The notes under the pieces were generated by a model that had not been told where the DNA came from, made no database searches, and saw nothing but the letters and a program-made list of their open reading frames with translations. Positions 36,235 to 48,610 of a stretch of DNA of 64,000 nucleotides are shown here, piece after piece; the first letter of the stretch is position 1; every line of letters starts with the position of its first letter. The stretch lies in contig NC_081832.1 of assembly GCF_030867095.1 (NCBI RefSeq), positions 57,955,444-58,019,443 on the forward strand, given 5' to 3'. Source of the DNA: Alligator mississippiensis. Lineage: Eukaryota > Chordata > Crocodylia > Alligatoridae. The translations under genes were made by a program, and so were the position numbers.

Positions 36235-37570
36235 TTTTTTTTATCCTCTTTTCCTTGTACCAGTGAAACTTTTTATAGGAAAGCATCATGGAGATGATAA
36301 AGCCACACAATAAACATGCTTTACAGTCCAGGTAATAATTGATTCTTTTCATTCATGATCAGTCACAAATGTTGTTAATAGTCATCTTAATTGTTAATAA
36401 AAAGTTTATAAACATTGAACAATGTGGCTCTCAGGAGTTGCTTGTGTCCCACCAGCCTGTTATCCAAATCCTCATTGTTGAAAAAGGTATTAAAGTCTCT
36501 AGTGAGACTTGCACCAATATCAACCTATAAATTATCCAATTGTAGGCTTTTATTGGAAAACTTTCATATTGAAGGCTATTTACTATGCTGGAGTCCAGCG
36601 ATACTCTCATATACAGATAATACTACCCTGTAGCACTAGTTACCAGATCACCTGTTTTATAAATACATGTTGGATGCAACATTTTACAAGACTGCTAAAT
36701 TCTAAAAATGTATTATCTGTAGTTAATGGTTACATAGTGATATTTTTGGGCTTAGAAGTATGTTCCTTGCAGCATCTAAATTTAAGAATTAACAATAACA
36801 AATATCTCTCCTCTATAAATATTGATTGCTAATTCAGAGATGGAATTTACATAGATCTTTATTCATTAAGGTATGAATAGCTGCCATGTTGTTTTAGTCT
36901 CAAAGGAAGTCATTGGCAGCAGAAAAGAATTGCTATGTCAGGCTGTTTCCCTCGTATTTGCTAAATATAACTCATCACTAATCCTGTTCCTGAAGCCATC
37001 TGCATTAACATTTCTAGAAAAAAAAGCATTTTTCAATTATTGTATAAATGAATATAAAATCACAAAAATGATGGTTAAAGGGATTTGTCCCGAACAATGT
37101 CAGTATTTAATTTTCAGGGAAAAATATCAGATCAATCTTGGAACACAACAGAATTTTTTAAAGTATAATTATTAATTTTGGGTGCATGAATTTACGGACA
37201 TCCACTTCAGATATCTTAAAGAGCCTGGACTACCTGCTTTCATTTTATTGTAAACCTACAACCTCAAAAACAAGTGGGCTTCAGTTGGAATTGTGAGGGG
37301 AAAAAATGAGTTGTCTCCTTAAAATGGTTCTTGTCGAGAGTTAAGAGAAAGGTGCCCATAGGTAAGTGGAAAGTGTCACACAAGCTTTTATGGATAATTC
37401 ATTGGCCTTTGTACACTGAGGGGCATTTAGACATAAAAGTGTGTGTGTGTACAAAGGCCCATGACCTGTTCATATGAACTCGGGTGACACTTTCCATATA
37501 TGCATATGTATGTTGATCTAGGTGAAAGGTGATTGCATTATATATAATGTATAATTCATTCTTATCCTTA
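36235..37570. other. Intron sequence, no recognised feature
   Basis: AT-rich sequence. Open frames of about 100 codons (36509-36832 and 36873-37175) show no family resemblance. Confidence 0.5.
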
Positions 37571-37574
37571 TTAC

Positions 37575-38266
37575 CAGGGATTCTGGTTTTCCCTGATTTA
37601 AGCAGTTGCAAATTCTCTGATTAATGCCTCCCCCCCAAATTTGGACTAAAAAATAAAGGCCCCCCCATTGCACCCCCCCAGCCCTGCTAGTGCCTCACAC
37701 ACCCCCACCCATCCCCAGTAGGTAGGTGTGTGTGGCAGAATGGCGGGGAAAAAAAGGGACTGTGGGGGGAAGATTGAGATTTGGGGAGGAGCAGTGCATC
37801 TGTGAGAGAGGGGAAGGTGTTGGGGAAAACCCCACCAGGAGTGCCTGTCAGCCAGCAGGCACTCCGTGTCTTCCCCCAACACATCCTTGCTCCCTCAGCC
37901 AGCCAGCTTCCCTCCCAGCTCTGCCTCGCAACCCCTAAGTCCCACTTACCTCTGGGAATGAAAAAGAGTGATCCTGAGGCAGCCTGCGGTAAGTGAGAGT
38001 GTTGGGCCCTGCCCTTTTCCCCCCTCTCACTTCCCACTCCAGGCAGTGCTGGGGGTTTCCTGCTCCTTTTGCAAACAGCTCTTGCAGGCTGGAACTCAGT
38101 TGACCTGCAGAGCTCTTTACAAAAGGGAGAAATCTGTGGGTTTCCCTGCTAAAAGGGAAAATCTATTTTTTCTCTCATTTAAACTGGGAATTCCATGACT
38201 TTCTCCATTTTTTCCATGGGAAATGGAAATAAGCAGGGATCCAGGTTCTCGATCCCTGCTTATTTC
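37575..38266. mobile_element. Possible non-autonomous DNA element with terminal hairpin
   Basis: The start (CAGGGATTCTGGTTTTCCCT) resembles the reverse complement of the far end (CAGGGATCGAGAACCTGG). The right end contains a perfect hairpin: 38226-38241 and 38251-38266 are exact reverse complements (GAAATAAGCAGGGATC) around a 9-base loop. The interior is C-rich and G-rich without coding capacity; the open frames on both strands reflect composition. Confidence 0.4.
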
Positions 38267-38269
38267 ACC

Positions 38270-39690
38270 TGGATCAACATGTGGTGCAAGGAGGCAGTAC
38301 AGAAGTCTGCTGTATGCTACGTAATTCATTAGATCTCTGGAACCTTGTTTTTTCTTCTTAGTGCAAAAAAGCTTGAACATTATGGTATATACTGAAGGTA
38401 TGGAAAACATATTTATTTGGAGAGTAGGGTGAACATTATTAGAATGTAACATTATGAACTGTGATGTTACAGTGGACTGGTTTCCTTTAAGAAAGAGATG
38501 TGAATATGACTTGGAAACTTAGGAGTCTGAAATGAGATATGGGGTGATATTTAATTCTTACTAGAATCACAAAAAATACTAATTAAGAATGGTGAATCAC
38601 TGAGCTAACAGAGTTGTCCAGTAAAGGTAGGACTGACTTGCCCAGTGTTATAGTTACTGGTGCCAGGCATAAGGAAAGGAATGACCTCAGAAAAGGCTGA
38701 GATGGGATCCCATTTGTTCAGGTTGAAGGATTATAGCCACAACAGCGCTTAGAATAAAAGACCAGTGGGTTATGCCTTTCAGTGGAGGCACTGAATACTG
38801 CATACAAATATACGCAGGTTGATTGGGGAGGATAATTCAATTATTTATATATGCTGAATCCTTCCTCAGAGTCTTATGAATATAGTACAGAAGCTGGTAA
38901 TTGGATATATGGACACATTTTTTGTGCTTTTGGCCCATAGGTAGATGGCCAGTTCTCTGTGAAAATATAGTACAGGGCCTTGACAGTGAGGTAGCTCTGA
39001 GATGACATGGGTGGAGGATATGCCATGGGCTTAGTGAATGCCCCTGCTCATTATTGGCCAGAGAAGCTATACAAACAGATTATTGTAGGGGAAACGATTT
39101 AGAGTTTTAAAGAAAAAAGAAGGAAAGAAACCCATGACCTTAGCTGGTGGTCAGGGTGATGACCTGGGTAAATTGGATGGTGGCTAAACTATATGAGTGC
39201 CCATCTTGAGATTGCATGAGGTTCAATGGTACAGGCACTTAGTCACTAGGACTCATACACATGCAGTTGTATGAAGCACCAGTTTAAAATGAAGTTGAAC
39301 AGGTGGGTATGTCTTTTTGGTTTTCACCATTTTCAGGATTAAGGGAATGGGTCATAAAAACTGCCTTTTAATCTCCATGTCGGAGATTGTAATGTTTGCA
39401 GTCCAGAGCAATGGTTAAGGTAGGATTGAAAGCTGAGGGTCTGAGGAACAAGTCAGAGTCAGAAACTTTTGATCTATACTGAGGCTGAGACCAAATGGGA
39501 GGGTGTGACTGAGGAGCTGGAGTCTCTAGGCATGAATCAGGAGAGGAACTAGAGACAAAGTTAGGCTAGGCAAAACTAATCTCAGGAAGTGCTGATGAAG
39601 ATGGGTCTTAATAGGGACACTCCAAGTTTGAAGGTGTTAAATTAAGTAAATACATGAACTGATATGTGGAAGAGTTGTTATATAGTGGTA
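38270..39690. other. Intron sequence, no recognised feature
   Basis: Nothing supported. Confidence 0.5.
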
Positions 39691-39700
39691 GGGTTTAATG

Positions 39701-39887
39701 CAGGGGTGGGCAAAATGAGGCCCGCAGGCCAGATGCGGCCTGCCAGGCCATACTATCTGGCCTGTGGGGCACCTAAAAAATGTAGAAAATTAATATTTAT
39801 CTGCCCCTGGCTGCCTGTCATGCGGCCCTCGATGGCTTGCCAAAACTCAGTAAGTGGCCCTCCACCCAAAATAATTGCCCGCCCCTG
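39701..39887. mobile_element. Short non-autonomous hAT element with perfect 8-bp target duplication
   Basis: The left end CAGGGGTGGGCAAAAT and the reverse complement of the right end (CAGGGGCGGGCAATTAT) are typical hAT termini. The element is flanked by GTTTAATG at 39693-39700 and again at 39888-39895, an exact 8-bp target-site duplication. At 187 bp it has no coding capacity and contains the familiar GGCCCGCAGGCCAGATGCGG interior. A 158-codon open frame crossing it is not a gene. Confidence 0.93.
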
Positions 39888-39899
39888 GTTTAATGCAAC

Positions 39900-41700
39900 A
39901 TTTGACCTAAATTTGTTACGCAGTGTAGAGGGCATGATTTGCAGATATTCTGACTTGGCACTGGCTTGTCATATAGCCAAGACAATACAGTTCCTAGAGG
40001 TAGACAAATGCTTCCCCTATAGGTTCATAGTTGGGTTTAGTGATAAGGTGATTCTGATTTGGCATGGCAAAATGGGCATCCTTTGTAACCTGCTGATTGT
40101 CTCCCTCATACTGTTTGGCACCTGGGGAACTTCTGCCTGAACTGATTTATTGTATGCCAGTGTGAACATGATTTTGGATTTTATATTTTATTTTGAGCAC
40201 GGTTAGGGCAGTTTCAAGCACTTTTCCCAAGTGGCTGTATAAATATGGTCTGAAATGCTGCAGCAAGGAGTGCATGGTAGGAGTGGTGAGGGGTCCATAG
40301 TTTGACAAGGCCAGAAGGTGTGAATAATCGCACTATGAATAGTACGTTTGTTACCTGAGCCATTTGGTCATAATTGGTTTCACCCTTTCTGACAAGGAAG
40401 TAGATATACTTTTTGCTGATTTTAAGGAGTGAACTGTTACCCATTTGGGAACTTGGCTGGGAGCCAGAGAAGTAGGCAGCCATGCCAATTTCTGGCACTT
40501 CATTGTGACAGGGATTCAGCCCAGATACTTGTTCTATATAGGGGCTGGTTACATTATTAACTAGAGCTGGTAGTGGGCTTGGAGGCAGGCATCTTCTAAT
40601 TAAAGCTAAGCTGGGGTTCCTAATGTCTGCTATGACAAGTCTGTTTCCCAAGCTTTTTAACCGTCATACAAGGGGAGAGTGCTGAACTAGCAGTTGACCA
40701 GAGTAAGCTTTGGAAGGGTGGGAGGAATACAGATATCTTCTGCAATGTGGAAAATGATTAAGAAAGGAATCATGACCTACACTATACAGATTCTGGTTAG
40801 CAATTCTCAGGTGGTGTAATAAAATTGACACTCCTATAATAGTTAAAGTAAGGTAGCCAGGTGAAAATGCTTCAAGAAGAGCTAACAAACCTAGCTTTCA
40901 GAATGTGTCCTACTATAAAAACAAGGCACACCTTTTCCACAAACCTTAGCATTTTGGTAATATATAAATAAAACAAATATTTTTCTACCTAGTAGTCATC
41001 GTGATTTGAATTTTCTCTGTTCTTAGATTATTTTCCTAGTTTCAAAAGTCCCATTAGTTGCACATTTAACTTTCCCCCCTAATGTACAGTAACTTTTGAT
41101 CATGTAAATCATTCATATCACTACTTTTTTGTCTCCCTGAGTTGCATTAACCAGTTCTAGAACTAGTCTTTCTAATCTTCCTTTTTGTTTTTTTTTTTTC
41201 CTTTAACCTCTCACATAAGTGTCTATCAGGTTTGATGAAGAAGGGAACTGATACTATAATAAATGTGAGAAGTCACCATGTCAGAATTTTAGACCCATGA
41301 CTTTTCAGGTGCCATTTAATGAATCAAAACTTTACTTTAAAATCATTTTAAAGTTAATTTTGAATAGTTTAATTAAAAAACCCTATAATCATTAATGTAC
41401 TTCATAAACAGGGAAAAAGGACATAGATTCTGTGATTTTTGTGTGAAAACCCTAAGTTTTCACTCAAGTATGCTCAGTGTAGAAGCATTTCCCCAGTGGT
41501 TCATAGCCAGCTGAAGACCCCACGTGCCCTCTCGCTATAAGTGTTTGGTATGGGAGTATGCCAATGCTGTAGCGAGCAAAGGGGAGAAACATGTTTAGAA
41601 ATCCACTGTGCTCCAGAAACTTTGAGCTGATAAAATAATCCATGGAGGCTTATTGCAGCAGGTCACAGTACTTTCAACAGAGCACCTGTTAAGGCTGCCC
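39900..41700. other. Intron sequence, no recognised feature
   Basis: Short T and A runs only. Confidence 0.5.
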
Positions 41701-41715
41701 TAAATTGTCATAGGG

Positions 41716-42089
41716 CAGGGGTGCTCAAAACCCCTGGCCTGAGGGCAAGATCTGGCCTATAGAGTCATGTCATCCAACCCAGAGGGATCCCCACAGATGC
41801 AATTTGGTGGCAGGAGAGCTAGCTGCTTCCCTACTGCCCAATTTCTGGACCCCTGGGGAGCTCCACTGGATAGATAGATAGATAGCTGGCTTCGCATGTG
41901 GACGTGACCTGGATCCCACCAGGGGCAGACTGCAAGTGGTGTGGAGCCCCAGTCTGGCAGCGCAGGCCCCAGGTTGGCGCTGTGTGACCAAGGAGTTGGA
42001 AAGGGTCCTGATTCTGATGCATGGGGCCCTATTCAGCCCATGGACTGGCCCACACCACTCATACGGCATCAAAAGCTTGAGCAGTGCTG
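41716..42089. mobile_element. Non-autonomous hAT element with imperfect 8-bp target duplication
   Basis: The left end CAGGGGTGCTCAAAACC faces a right end whose reverse complement is CAGCACTGCTCAAGC. Flanks are TCATAGGG (41708-41715) and GCTTAGGG (42090-42097), identical at 6 of 8 bases. The interior has a short GATA repeat (41871-41884). Non-coding. Confidence 0.75.
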
Positions 42090-42099
42090 GCTTAGGGGA

Positions 42100-43515
42100 C
42101 CCACTCCATTTTCCCTTAGAAGCTTTAGAATCTAAGAGTTGCACCTGCCTTCCTCTGAGTTGCCATTTTTGCTGTGCTTCGCTGGAATGGAGAATTGCAT
42201 CCATGGTTATGTTTTTCAAGTAAGTGACTGGGAGATGGGAATTTCCTACTTCAATTCTGGCTCCAGACATATAACCTCTGTGCTTTGGATAAAAAACATA
42301 ACCTCTCTGCCTCCATTTTGCTGTCCATAATTACAGTGAAACTGCTTAAGAAATCATTAGGGTTTTTTTATATATATGTGTCTGTATATTATATTACTTA
42401 CAGGATAGATATGACAAGTAAAATACTTACAGATTTTTAAGAATCTGGTCACAACTGCTCCAAGTAATAACTTATAAATTATCCAATCTTTTTTCTTTTG
42501 CTTGTTTTCCCCATAATGCTTCCTAAGATTCTCACCAATAAACAAAATCAGTGGAATGAAACTATGATAATAAAGCATTGAGGGTATGCTATTTTTGCCT
42601 TTGTGCTACTATACATACATAGGTCTTTGCTAATTTCAGTGAAGTGTCCATAATGACTACAGGAAAAGAGATCCAGCACTGCAGGATTTAAGAAATTTTG
42701 AATGCCAGCTAAATATCTGGGTCGACGCTTCAATTAAGTGGCTGCTTCTAAAGAGAAAAAATGCAGAATGGTGCACACTAAGGGCAATGTGTCATTCTTC
42801 CTTCTGCAGGATTATCTCAGAGCCTTAATGTTACTGTTTTTGTGCATGTGGCTTAATTTATCTTTTGAGCCACTGGGAGAACATAATTTTCAGCTTCAAC
42901 AGCCTTCAGCATACCATTATCTGATGTATCATATTGCTAAAATAATTTTATTAATGTTGTTGTTAATGTGCATCAGAAAGTATGATAGCAACAGATTTTG
43001 TCACTTGCTAGCTGGTTGTGAGAGACATGTACAAGAAGGATAACATCTTTTGATATTTGCATGCAATTTCCCTAAAGACTTTATAATATTTGGAATATGA
43101 CATGGTGGCTCATGCCTATAACATACAAACGTATATATTTTCTTAAGTGCAGTTGGGGTTTATTCTTCCAACTAGGTTCTTGCTACTGCAACCAACAGAA
43201 CTGGCTAGAGGTAAGCTGTGCACCTTTAATGAAGTGCATTATTGGATAAAACTGTGTGTGTGTGTTTGTCATAAATACATGAACAAATAAACAGCAAGGT
43301 GGATAAGAAAAAATCCATTGGCTGTGGAAATGTGAAAACAATTTGACCTAATTGAGAAGGTCATCCCTTTTGCCTTTTGCTATTGTGTTCTGTTGTTGTA
43401 CACTTTAGCAAGTGTAATCTCTCTTCCCCCTTCCCAGTTGTTCTCTGAGGGTTCATGCATTTTTATTGGATTTTTCTTGCCGCCTTAGGAAAGATAAAAT
43501 CTTGTATTATTATTA
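42100..43515. other. Intron sequence, no recognised feature
   Basis: AT-rich sequence. Nothing supported. Confidence 0.5.
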
Positions 43516-43518
43516 TAC

Positions 43519-43520
<2 letters not shown>

Positions 43521-43599
<79 letters not shown>
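43521..43599. repeat. Inverted microsatellite (TG)n then (AC)n
   Basis: About 17 TG units run directly into TACACA and about 22 AC units. The two blocks are reverse complements, so the whole tract is a long palindrome able to form a cruciform or Z-DNA. The apparent open frame of alternating residues is not a gene. Confidence 0.95.
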
Positions 43600-43601
<2 letters not shown>

Positions 43602-44030
43602 TACCATGTATGGATCATTGAGACGGTCAACAAATAAATTGTAGTATACAAAAAAGCCATTTTGCAGTTAAGTTGCTCTTGCATGTTTCATTTAAAATAC
43701 TTAACACATCATTCTATATATTGCATGTGTGCATGTAAATACAGCTGTAATCCTGCCAAAGAAAGAAACAAGAAATATGGCTTTAAACTTTCAAGATCAC
43801 CTTTGTATTATCAGAATATTTTAAACACCAGTTTTTCATTAGTTAATTGTTCCAGACTTTTAAACCTATATTTTTTGGGGGGGTTTCCAACATTTTAATT
43901 TTAAAATATATATTTCTCAGTTTAACTGTTCTAACATTATTTTGGATGACATTTTTCTTTTCTGTTTTACTTTTACTTGTTTTTACAGTTGTGTATATAA
44001 GTAGGAGTCTCAAGTTCCTGTTCAGCAACC

Positions 44031-44280
44031 TAGCGGTGTCAAACTTACCCTGGCCTGATCCAAAGTAGCCACTGTGGGTCTGTGGGCACTGGCAGGACCA
44101 ACCAACCTTACGTGAAAAAGGGCTGTATCTGCACAGCCCTCAATTGCTTCCCCTGCTGCCAGTGGCCATGTCTGTCATGACCCAGGGGCTCCAAAGTCTG
44201 TGATAGGCTCCACACTTCAACTTCCGAGCCCAGTGGGTCAGATCTGACACCTGACCTGCAGGCCATGTTTAACACCCTTG
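44031..44280. mobile_element. Non-autonomous hAT element (GGGGTGTCAAAC type)
   Basis: The left end TAGCGGTGTCAAACTTA and the reverse complement of the right end (CAAGGGTGTTAAACATG) are hAT termini of the CAGGGGTGTCAAAC type. The flanks CAGCAACC (44023-44030) and CTGCACCC (44281-44288) match at 6 of 8 bases. The element is 250 bp and non-coding. Confidence 0.75.
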
Positions 44281-44289
44281 CTGCACCCA

Positions 44290-45890
44290 TGATTTTCTTT
44301 TCATGATATAGACATGTCTGGAACCAAACTGTAAATATCTTGGGGCATTTACAATAATGGGGCATCCTTTATTAAGTTTATCCAGCTCCTGGTGCTTGAT
44401 AAATAACACATCAAACACCGTTCATCAAAGATGTTGAAAGAAATTTTTAGACACCATTTATGTGGAAGGTAGGCCAAGGAGGCACTTCAGAAATGAACTG
44501 GTGTCCACTTTGTCAGATTCTTCTTTATATGATAAGGGATATGCCATATACTGTCATTTCTATTGTGGCATGTTCATATTATTGTAAAGATGAGCAGAAA
44601 AAATTGACTATGACTGTTATATCCCAGTAAATTTAAATAGAATATAATCACCTTTATCTGAATTTAGATGGACTACTGAGGCTAGCTTGCAACCAACAGA
44701 TAGAGATATTTAATTGTTACAACTAGAATCCAGTACCTTGCTTCTATACTTTATTTGAAAATACAACATTGATGATATCACCGTTCTAACTCATGGGTTA
44801 ACACCCCTTTCCTGTTTACATATATTGATATACAAGTGTGTGCATGTGTGAGAGACCAAGCACCACTCTGTGTATATAATAAATATACAGGATCCCTGTC
44901 CCAAAGAACCCGCAGTCAAACTGGCATAATGCTCAAAAAAGTACTGAAGGAAATAGGAAATTACAAAAACTCAAATTGTCACTTAGTCATATTGCAACAC
45001 CTGTACTTGGTATTGCTTTCTGTGAAATCCCAGTTCTGCCTATTTGAAGGATAAGGCGATACCAAATGTTAGCCCTCAGTTGTTATGTACAGCGTACTGA
45101 TAATCCATTTTTCACAAACAAAAGACTTGTGTGGCCTACAGTTGCCGAATCTAAACATTCTCTAGCCAGTTAAGTGCCTGCATTAGTACTATAAACCATA
45201 TAAACATGAATTAGTAATATAAAAACCCATATAAACATGTTTTTTCTGGGAAGCATCTTAAAAATTGAGTATGCAGTCTTCAGGCTTAGCAATTTTAAAA
45301 TGAACTAATCCTGTGATGGCTGATGCTTGAAGAGTGGTGAAATTTTAGAAAGAACCTCTTTATCAAAAATGCATTTATTTATTTAGTCACAGCAAATAAA
45401 TGAAATGACCCAAGACAAAAGAAATGAGCTAAGATGAGTAAAGAAGCTAAAATTAGTAACAGGCTAAAGGCATGCACATTGCTTAGGGCAATATGCAGCT
45501 GACAAATGATGCGATGACAGGCAACGGACAGATTTCCATTTCGGTCTATATTCAGTGCAGTGCACAGGGATGAAACTTGTGAAAAACTGCCCTGCAAAAG
45601 TCTGCATATAAGCTCTTAACCCACAAACCCTTTTTAGAGATTATTAACGTTTATTGCTATGTTCAAAGTTAGTAATTTCACTAACCTCGTCATTGGTGAT
45701 AGCTGAGTTGTTGTCCATATGTGTGTTAAGCTTTATGCTTTTTAGTAACAGTTGACACCAGCTTCTTAAAGGTTTAGTTCCCTGCCAGGTGCTCTCACAG
45801 TGTAAATTGAAGTTAATGATGTTCACTACTTCCTACAAAGTGCTCCTTACTCATGGGATTGGGCACAGACATAGCAGTTGACACAGAGGA
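44290..45890. other. Intron sequence, no recognised feature
   Basis: Nothing supported. Confidence 0.5.
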
Positions 45891-45900
45891 GGGGAAAAAA

Positions 45901-45966
45901 TATATTTTTAGAAAAGAAGATTCATAGAAGATTCTTCTTCTATGAATCTTCTTTTCTAAAAATATA
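45901..45966. repeat. Perfect 31-bp inverted repeat with 4-base loop
   Basis: 45901-45931 and 45936-45966 are exact reverse complements around TTCT. The arm starts TATATTTTTAGAAAAGAAGA. Three more pairs form after one mismatch (45897-45899 with 45968-45970). The hairpin is AT-rich, and I cannot tie it to any element nearby. Confidence 0.93.
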
Positions 45967-46436
45967 ATTTCTTCCCTGAGAAGTTTTTTCTGTGGAGCTC
46001 GATTTGGAAATACTTGGAACTCACATCTGCAGTGTAATTAAAGTCAGTGGAGTTTAAAAGAACTGAAATCTAGTGTGGAATTAATGGTATATTGAATCAT
46101 TCCAGAATTTGACTTGTTTAATAACTAAAGTGACACCCCATAACAAAATGCAAAAGTGTTCCACTAATGCATAGTTTCTCTTGACTGCACCTGCATGCCA
46201 TAATCTACTTCCAATTCAGGACTGAGTAATTCTGCTGCAGAGTCTTCAGGGTACAAAATTCTGTGTTTTATTTTCACACTTTGTTTCCATAATATTTCTA
46301 AAGAAATATTTTCCAAAAAGAAGACTAAGAAACATAACATATTCTTTATTTTAAAACAATAGATGTTTTTTCAAAGCATATAGCCATCATAAACTGCTTT
46401 CAAAAATGGCTAAATGTGATACCTTCCATGTTTCAG

Positions 46437-47901
46437 GGATACAGGTTGTAGCTGTATTAGTCTACAGGCAAAAGGAATCGGAGCTCATGGTAGAGGTATT
46501 CTCTTTTACTAGACCAACTAGATATTTTCAAAAATTCGTCTTTATTTGCAAGTTTTTAAAATGAAAGCTTCATAATTTTACAAGAAGGAAGCAAAATTTA
46601 CCACCTGGGAACCTGAAAGCTGATACCTTGCTACTTGCCTTTTGTTCGAACTAAATTTGCTTTTTCACAGAGCTTAGAGGCACATCACCACAAGAGAAAT
46701 CCCTTGCCCAGGACAGCATTCCATCTCCTCATTTTCCTGTGAAATAGAATCATAGAAAATTAGGGTTGGAAGGGACCTCGGGAGGTCATCTAGTCCAACC
46801 CCCTGCTCAAAGCAGGACTATCTCCAACTAGATCATCCCAGCCAAGACTGTCTAGCTGGGTCTTTTAAAAACCTCCAAGAATGAAATGCCCACAACCTCT
46901 CTGGGTAACCTGTTCCAGTGTTTTACTACCCTCCTATTGAGAAGTTTTTCCTAATATCTAACCTAAACTTCCCTTGCTGCAACTTGAGACCATTGCTCCT
47001 TGTTCTGTCATCTGCTACCACTGAGAACAGTCCAGCTCCATCCTCTTTGGAACCGCCCTTCAGGTAGTTGAAGACTGCATGGAGTCTTTCCTTGATATTT
47101 AACCTATGTAGGCCTCTTCTCTCAGCGTCAGCCTTGCACTGTTTTTCATTGTGCACTCCCTTTTGACCAGGTTTAGAGGAGGAATTAATCACGTGGTTCA
47201 TGCAAGGGACTGCAACTTGAGAGATCTGGGCTCAGGCCCATAAGTTTATATACCAAATAAAGTAGCTAATAAATTAAATAGAACAATTTAAGTGGCACAA
47301 GATTGATGTGTGCATGTTGGATCATTTTGGGAAACAACATTTTAAAAGTAAATACATTCTTTGAACCAAACCAACTTTTTTGCTAGTCCCTAAGGATTCC
47401 ATCATTCAATTGCACATCTTCAAGTCACTAGATATTTAGTACTTGTTAATTATTATACATCTGTTCCTCAGGCAGATTACCATAATTAATTAATTTTGTT
47501 AATAAACTGTTAATAGATATTGCAATTGCACTTTATATATGATCTTTTATGCCGTCACATTAGATTCATAATCGGAAGGAAATAATTCTACATCCTGCTA
47601 GCCGCCTGACAACTTTGAGGTAAAAAGACTGTTCTAACTTTTTATTTGAGCCTAATTTGCACAAAATGAACTATTCCAACCAGGAGACCTTACAGGACCC
47701 TCAGCTGTCCTGTGAAATACAAATTTTCACTTCCACCTAGGAAAAATTTTATAATCTTTGCATCCTTCTATGCCTGAAGAAGGGTGTGCGCACCCAAAAA
47801 CTTGCAACTAAAAATATTTTTGTGTGCAAATATCTAGTTGGTCTAATAAAAGATCACCTTTACTACGAGTTCTGATTCTGTGTGTTTAGTTTGTTGTATC
47901 C
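46437..47901. mobile_element. DNA transposon with long inverted ends, split by a CR1 insertion
   Basis: The left end GGATACAGGTTGTAGC and right end (reverse complement GGATACAACAAACTAAAC) face each other. Further in, TAGACCAACTAGATATTT (about 46510) is exactly repeated in inverse at 47828-47845, and TTGCAAGTTTTT (about 46546) in inverse at 47796-47807. The inverted region thus covers over 100 bases. The family shares TTTTATTAGACCAACT with the foldback element at 11249. No transposase is seen. A CR1 fragment (46741-47130) sits inside it. Confidence 0.65.
46741..47130 (-). mobile_element. CR1 LINE, short 3' fragment (copy 4)
   Basis: On the - strand this is the 3' end of CR1. The + strand reading starts ATAGAATCATAGAAAATTAG, followed by GGTTGGAAGGGACCTCGGGA and GTCCAACCCCCTGCTC, the classical amniote CR1 3' tail. 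The coding remnant (LKLQQGKFRLDIRKNF) matches the end of ORF2 (LAESRFRLDIRKNFF in copy 2). It is nested inside the DNA transposon, so it inserted later. About 0.4 kb remains. Confidence 0.85.
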
Positions 47902-47949
47902 CCGGTTGCCAAGGTCTTTGTTTTTCTGATATTTTAGGTTTTATTTTTT

Positions 47950-48610
47950 ATGACAGCCATTAAGTCAACTGAACCAAGAGCTGGAGAAATGAATGAAGCT
48001 GACTTGAACAAATTAAAATTAGTTATGACACACTGTTGCTGTAGGCAACCTAAAGCTGAAGTGACGTGGTGACAGTTAGGAGACAGGTCCTCCTCAGTTT
48101 GAAATCTGTCTCCTTTGTGCATTAATGATTCTTTTACTGATCTCACTATCCATGTCATTTTCATTAAGTTTCTGTATTTTGGCTTGGACCCTGCTTGTCC
48201 TACTCAATCTTCTATCCTATCTCCAACTGTGAGTAGACATGACAATGATGAAGTCTTCCATGAGTGGGTCTAGATCATGAATTGCTGCTGTTGATATATG
48301 ATAAGAGAAGATTTCACAGTGGTTGCCTCTTGTGGACCTACCTTTTTTTTTTCTGAACCTGTCCTTTTGCTGAAGTCTCTTCCTCTTTTCATCAGCTGCT
48401 GCTGCCATGCCATTCTTTCTCCATTTCATACACTGGCAGGGATAAATCAAAGAAGTATCTGTGTCTTCTGTATTTGTGGTATTAGCATCTTCTCCCTGCT
48501 CTACTGCTGCTTATCTTCTCTACCTCTGCGTATTTCTGCTTTTCGTAGTCCTTTTGGCTTATCTTTGCTTTTTGCAGACTTCTTGGCTTTTCATGATATG
48601 GCAGTTAATG
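47950..48610 (-). other. Possible decayed coding remnant, family unknown
   Basis: On the - strand a lysine/arginine/glutamine-rich stretch (MKWRKNGMAAAADEKRKRLQ, then QKDRFRKKKG) continues in other frames with KIQKLNENDMDSEISKRI. The composition is unlike random AT-rich intron and could be a processed pseudogene or part of a transposon protein. I cannot name it, and the frames are broken. Confidence 0.2.

Noticed and set aside
39664-40140. 158-codon + strand open frame
   Set aside because: It runs straight through the hAT MITE at 39701-39887 and its flanks, so it is not a gene.
43455-43637. Open frame of alternating Cys-Val and His-Thr
   Set aside because: It is simply the TG/CA microsatellite read in frame.
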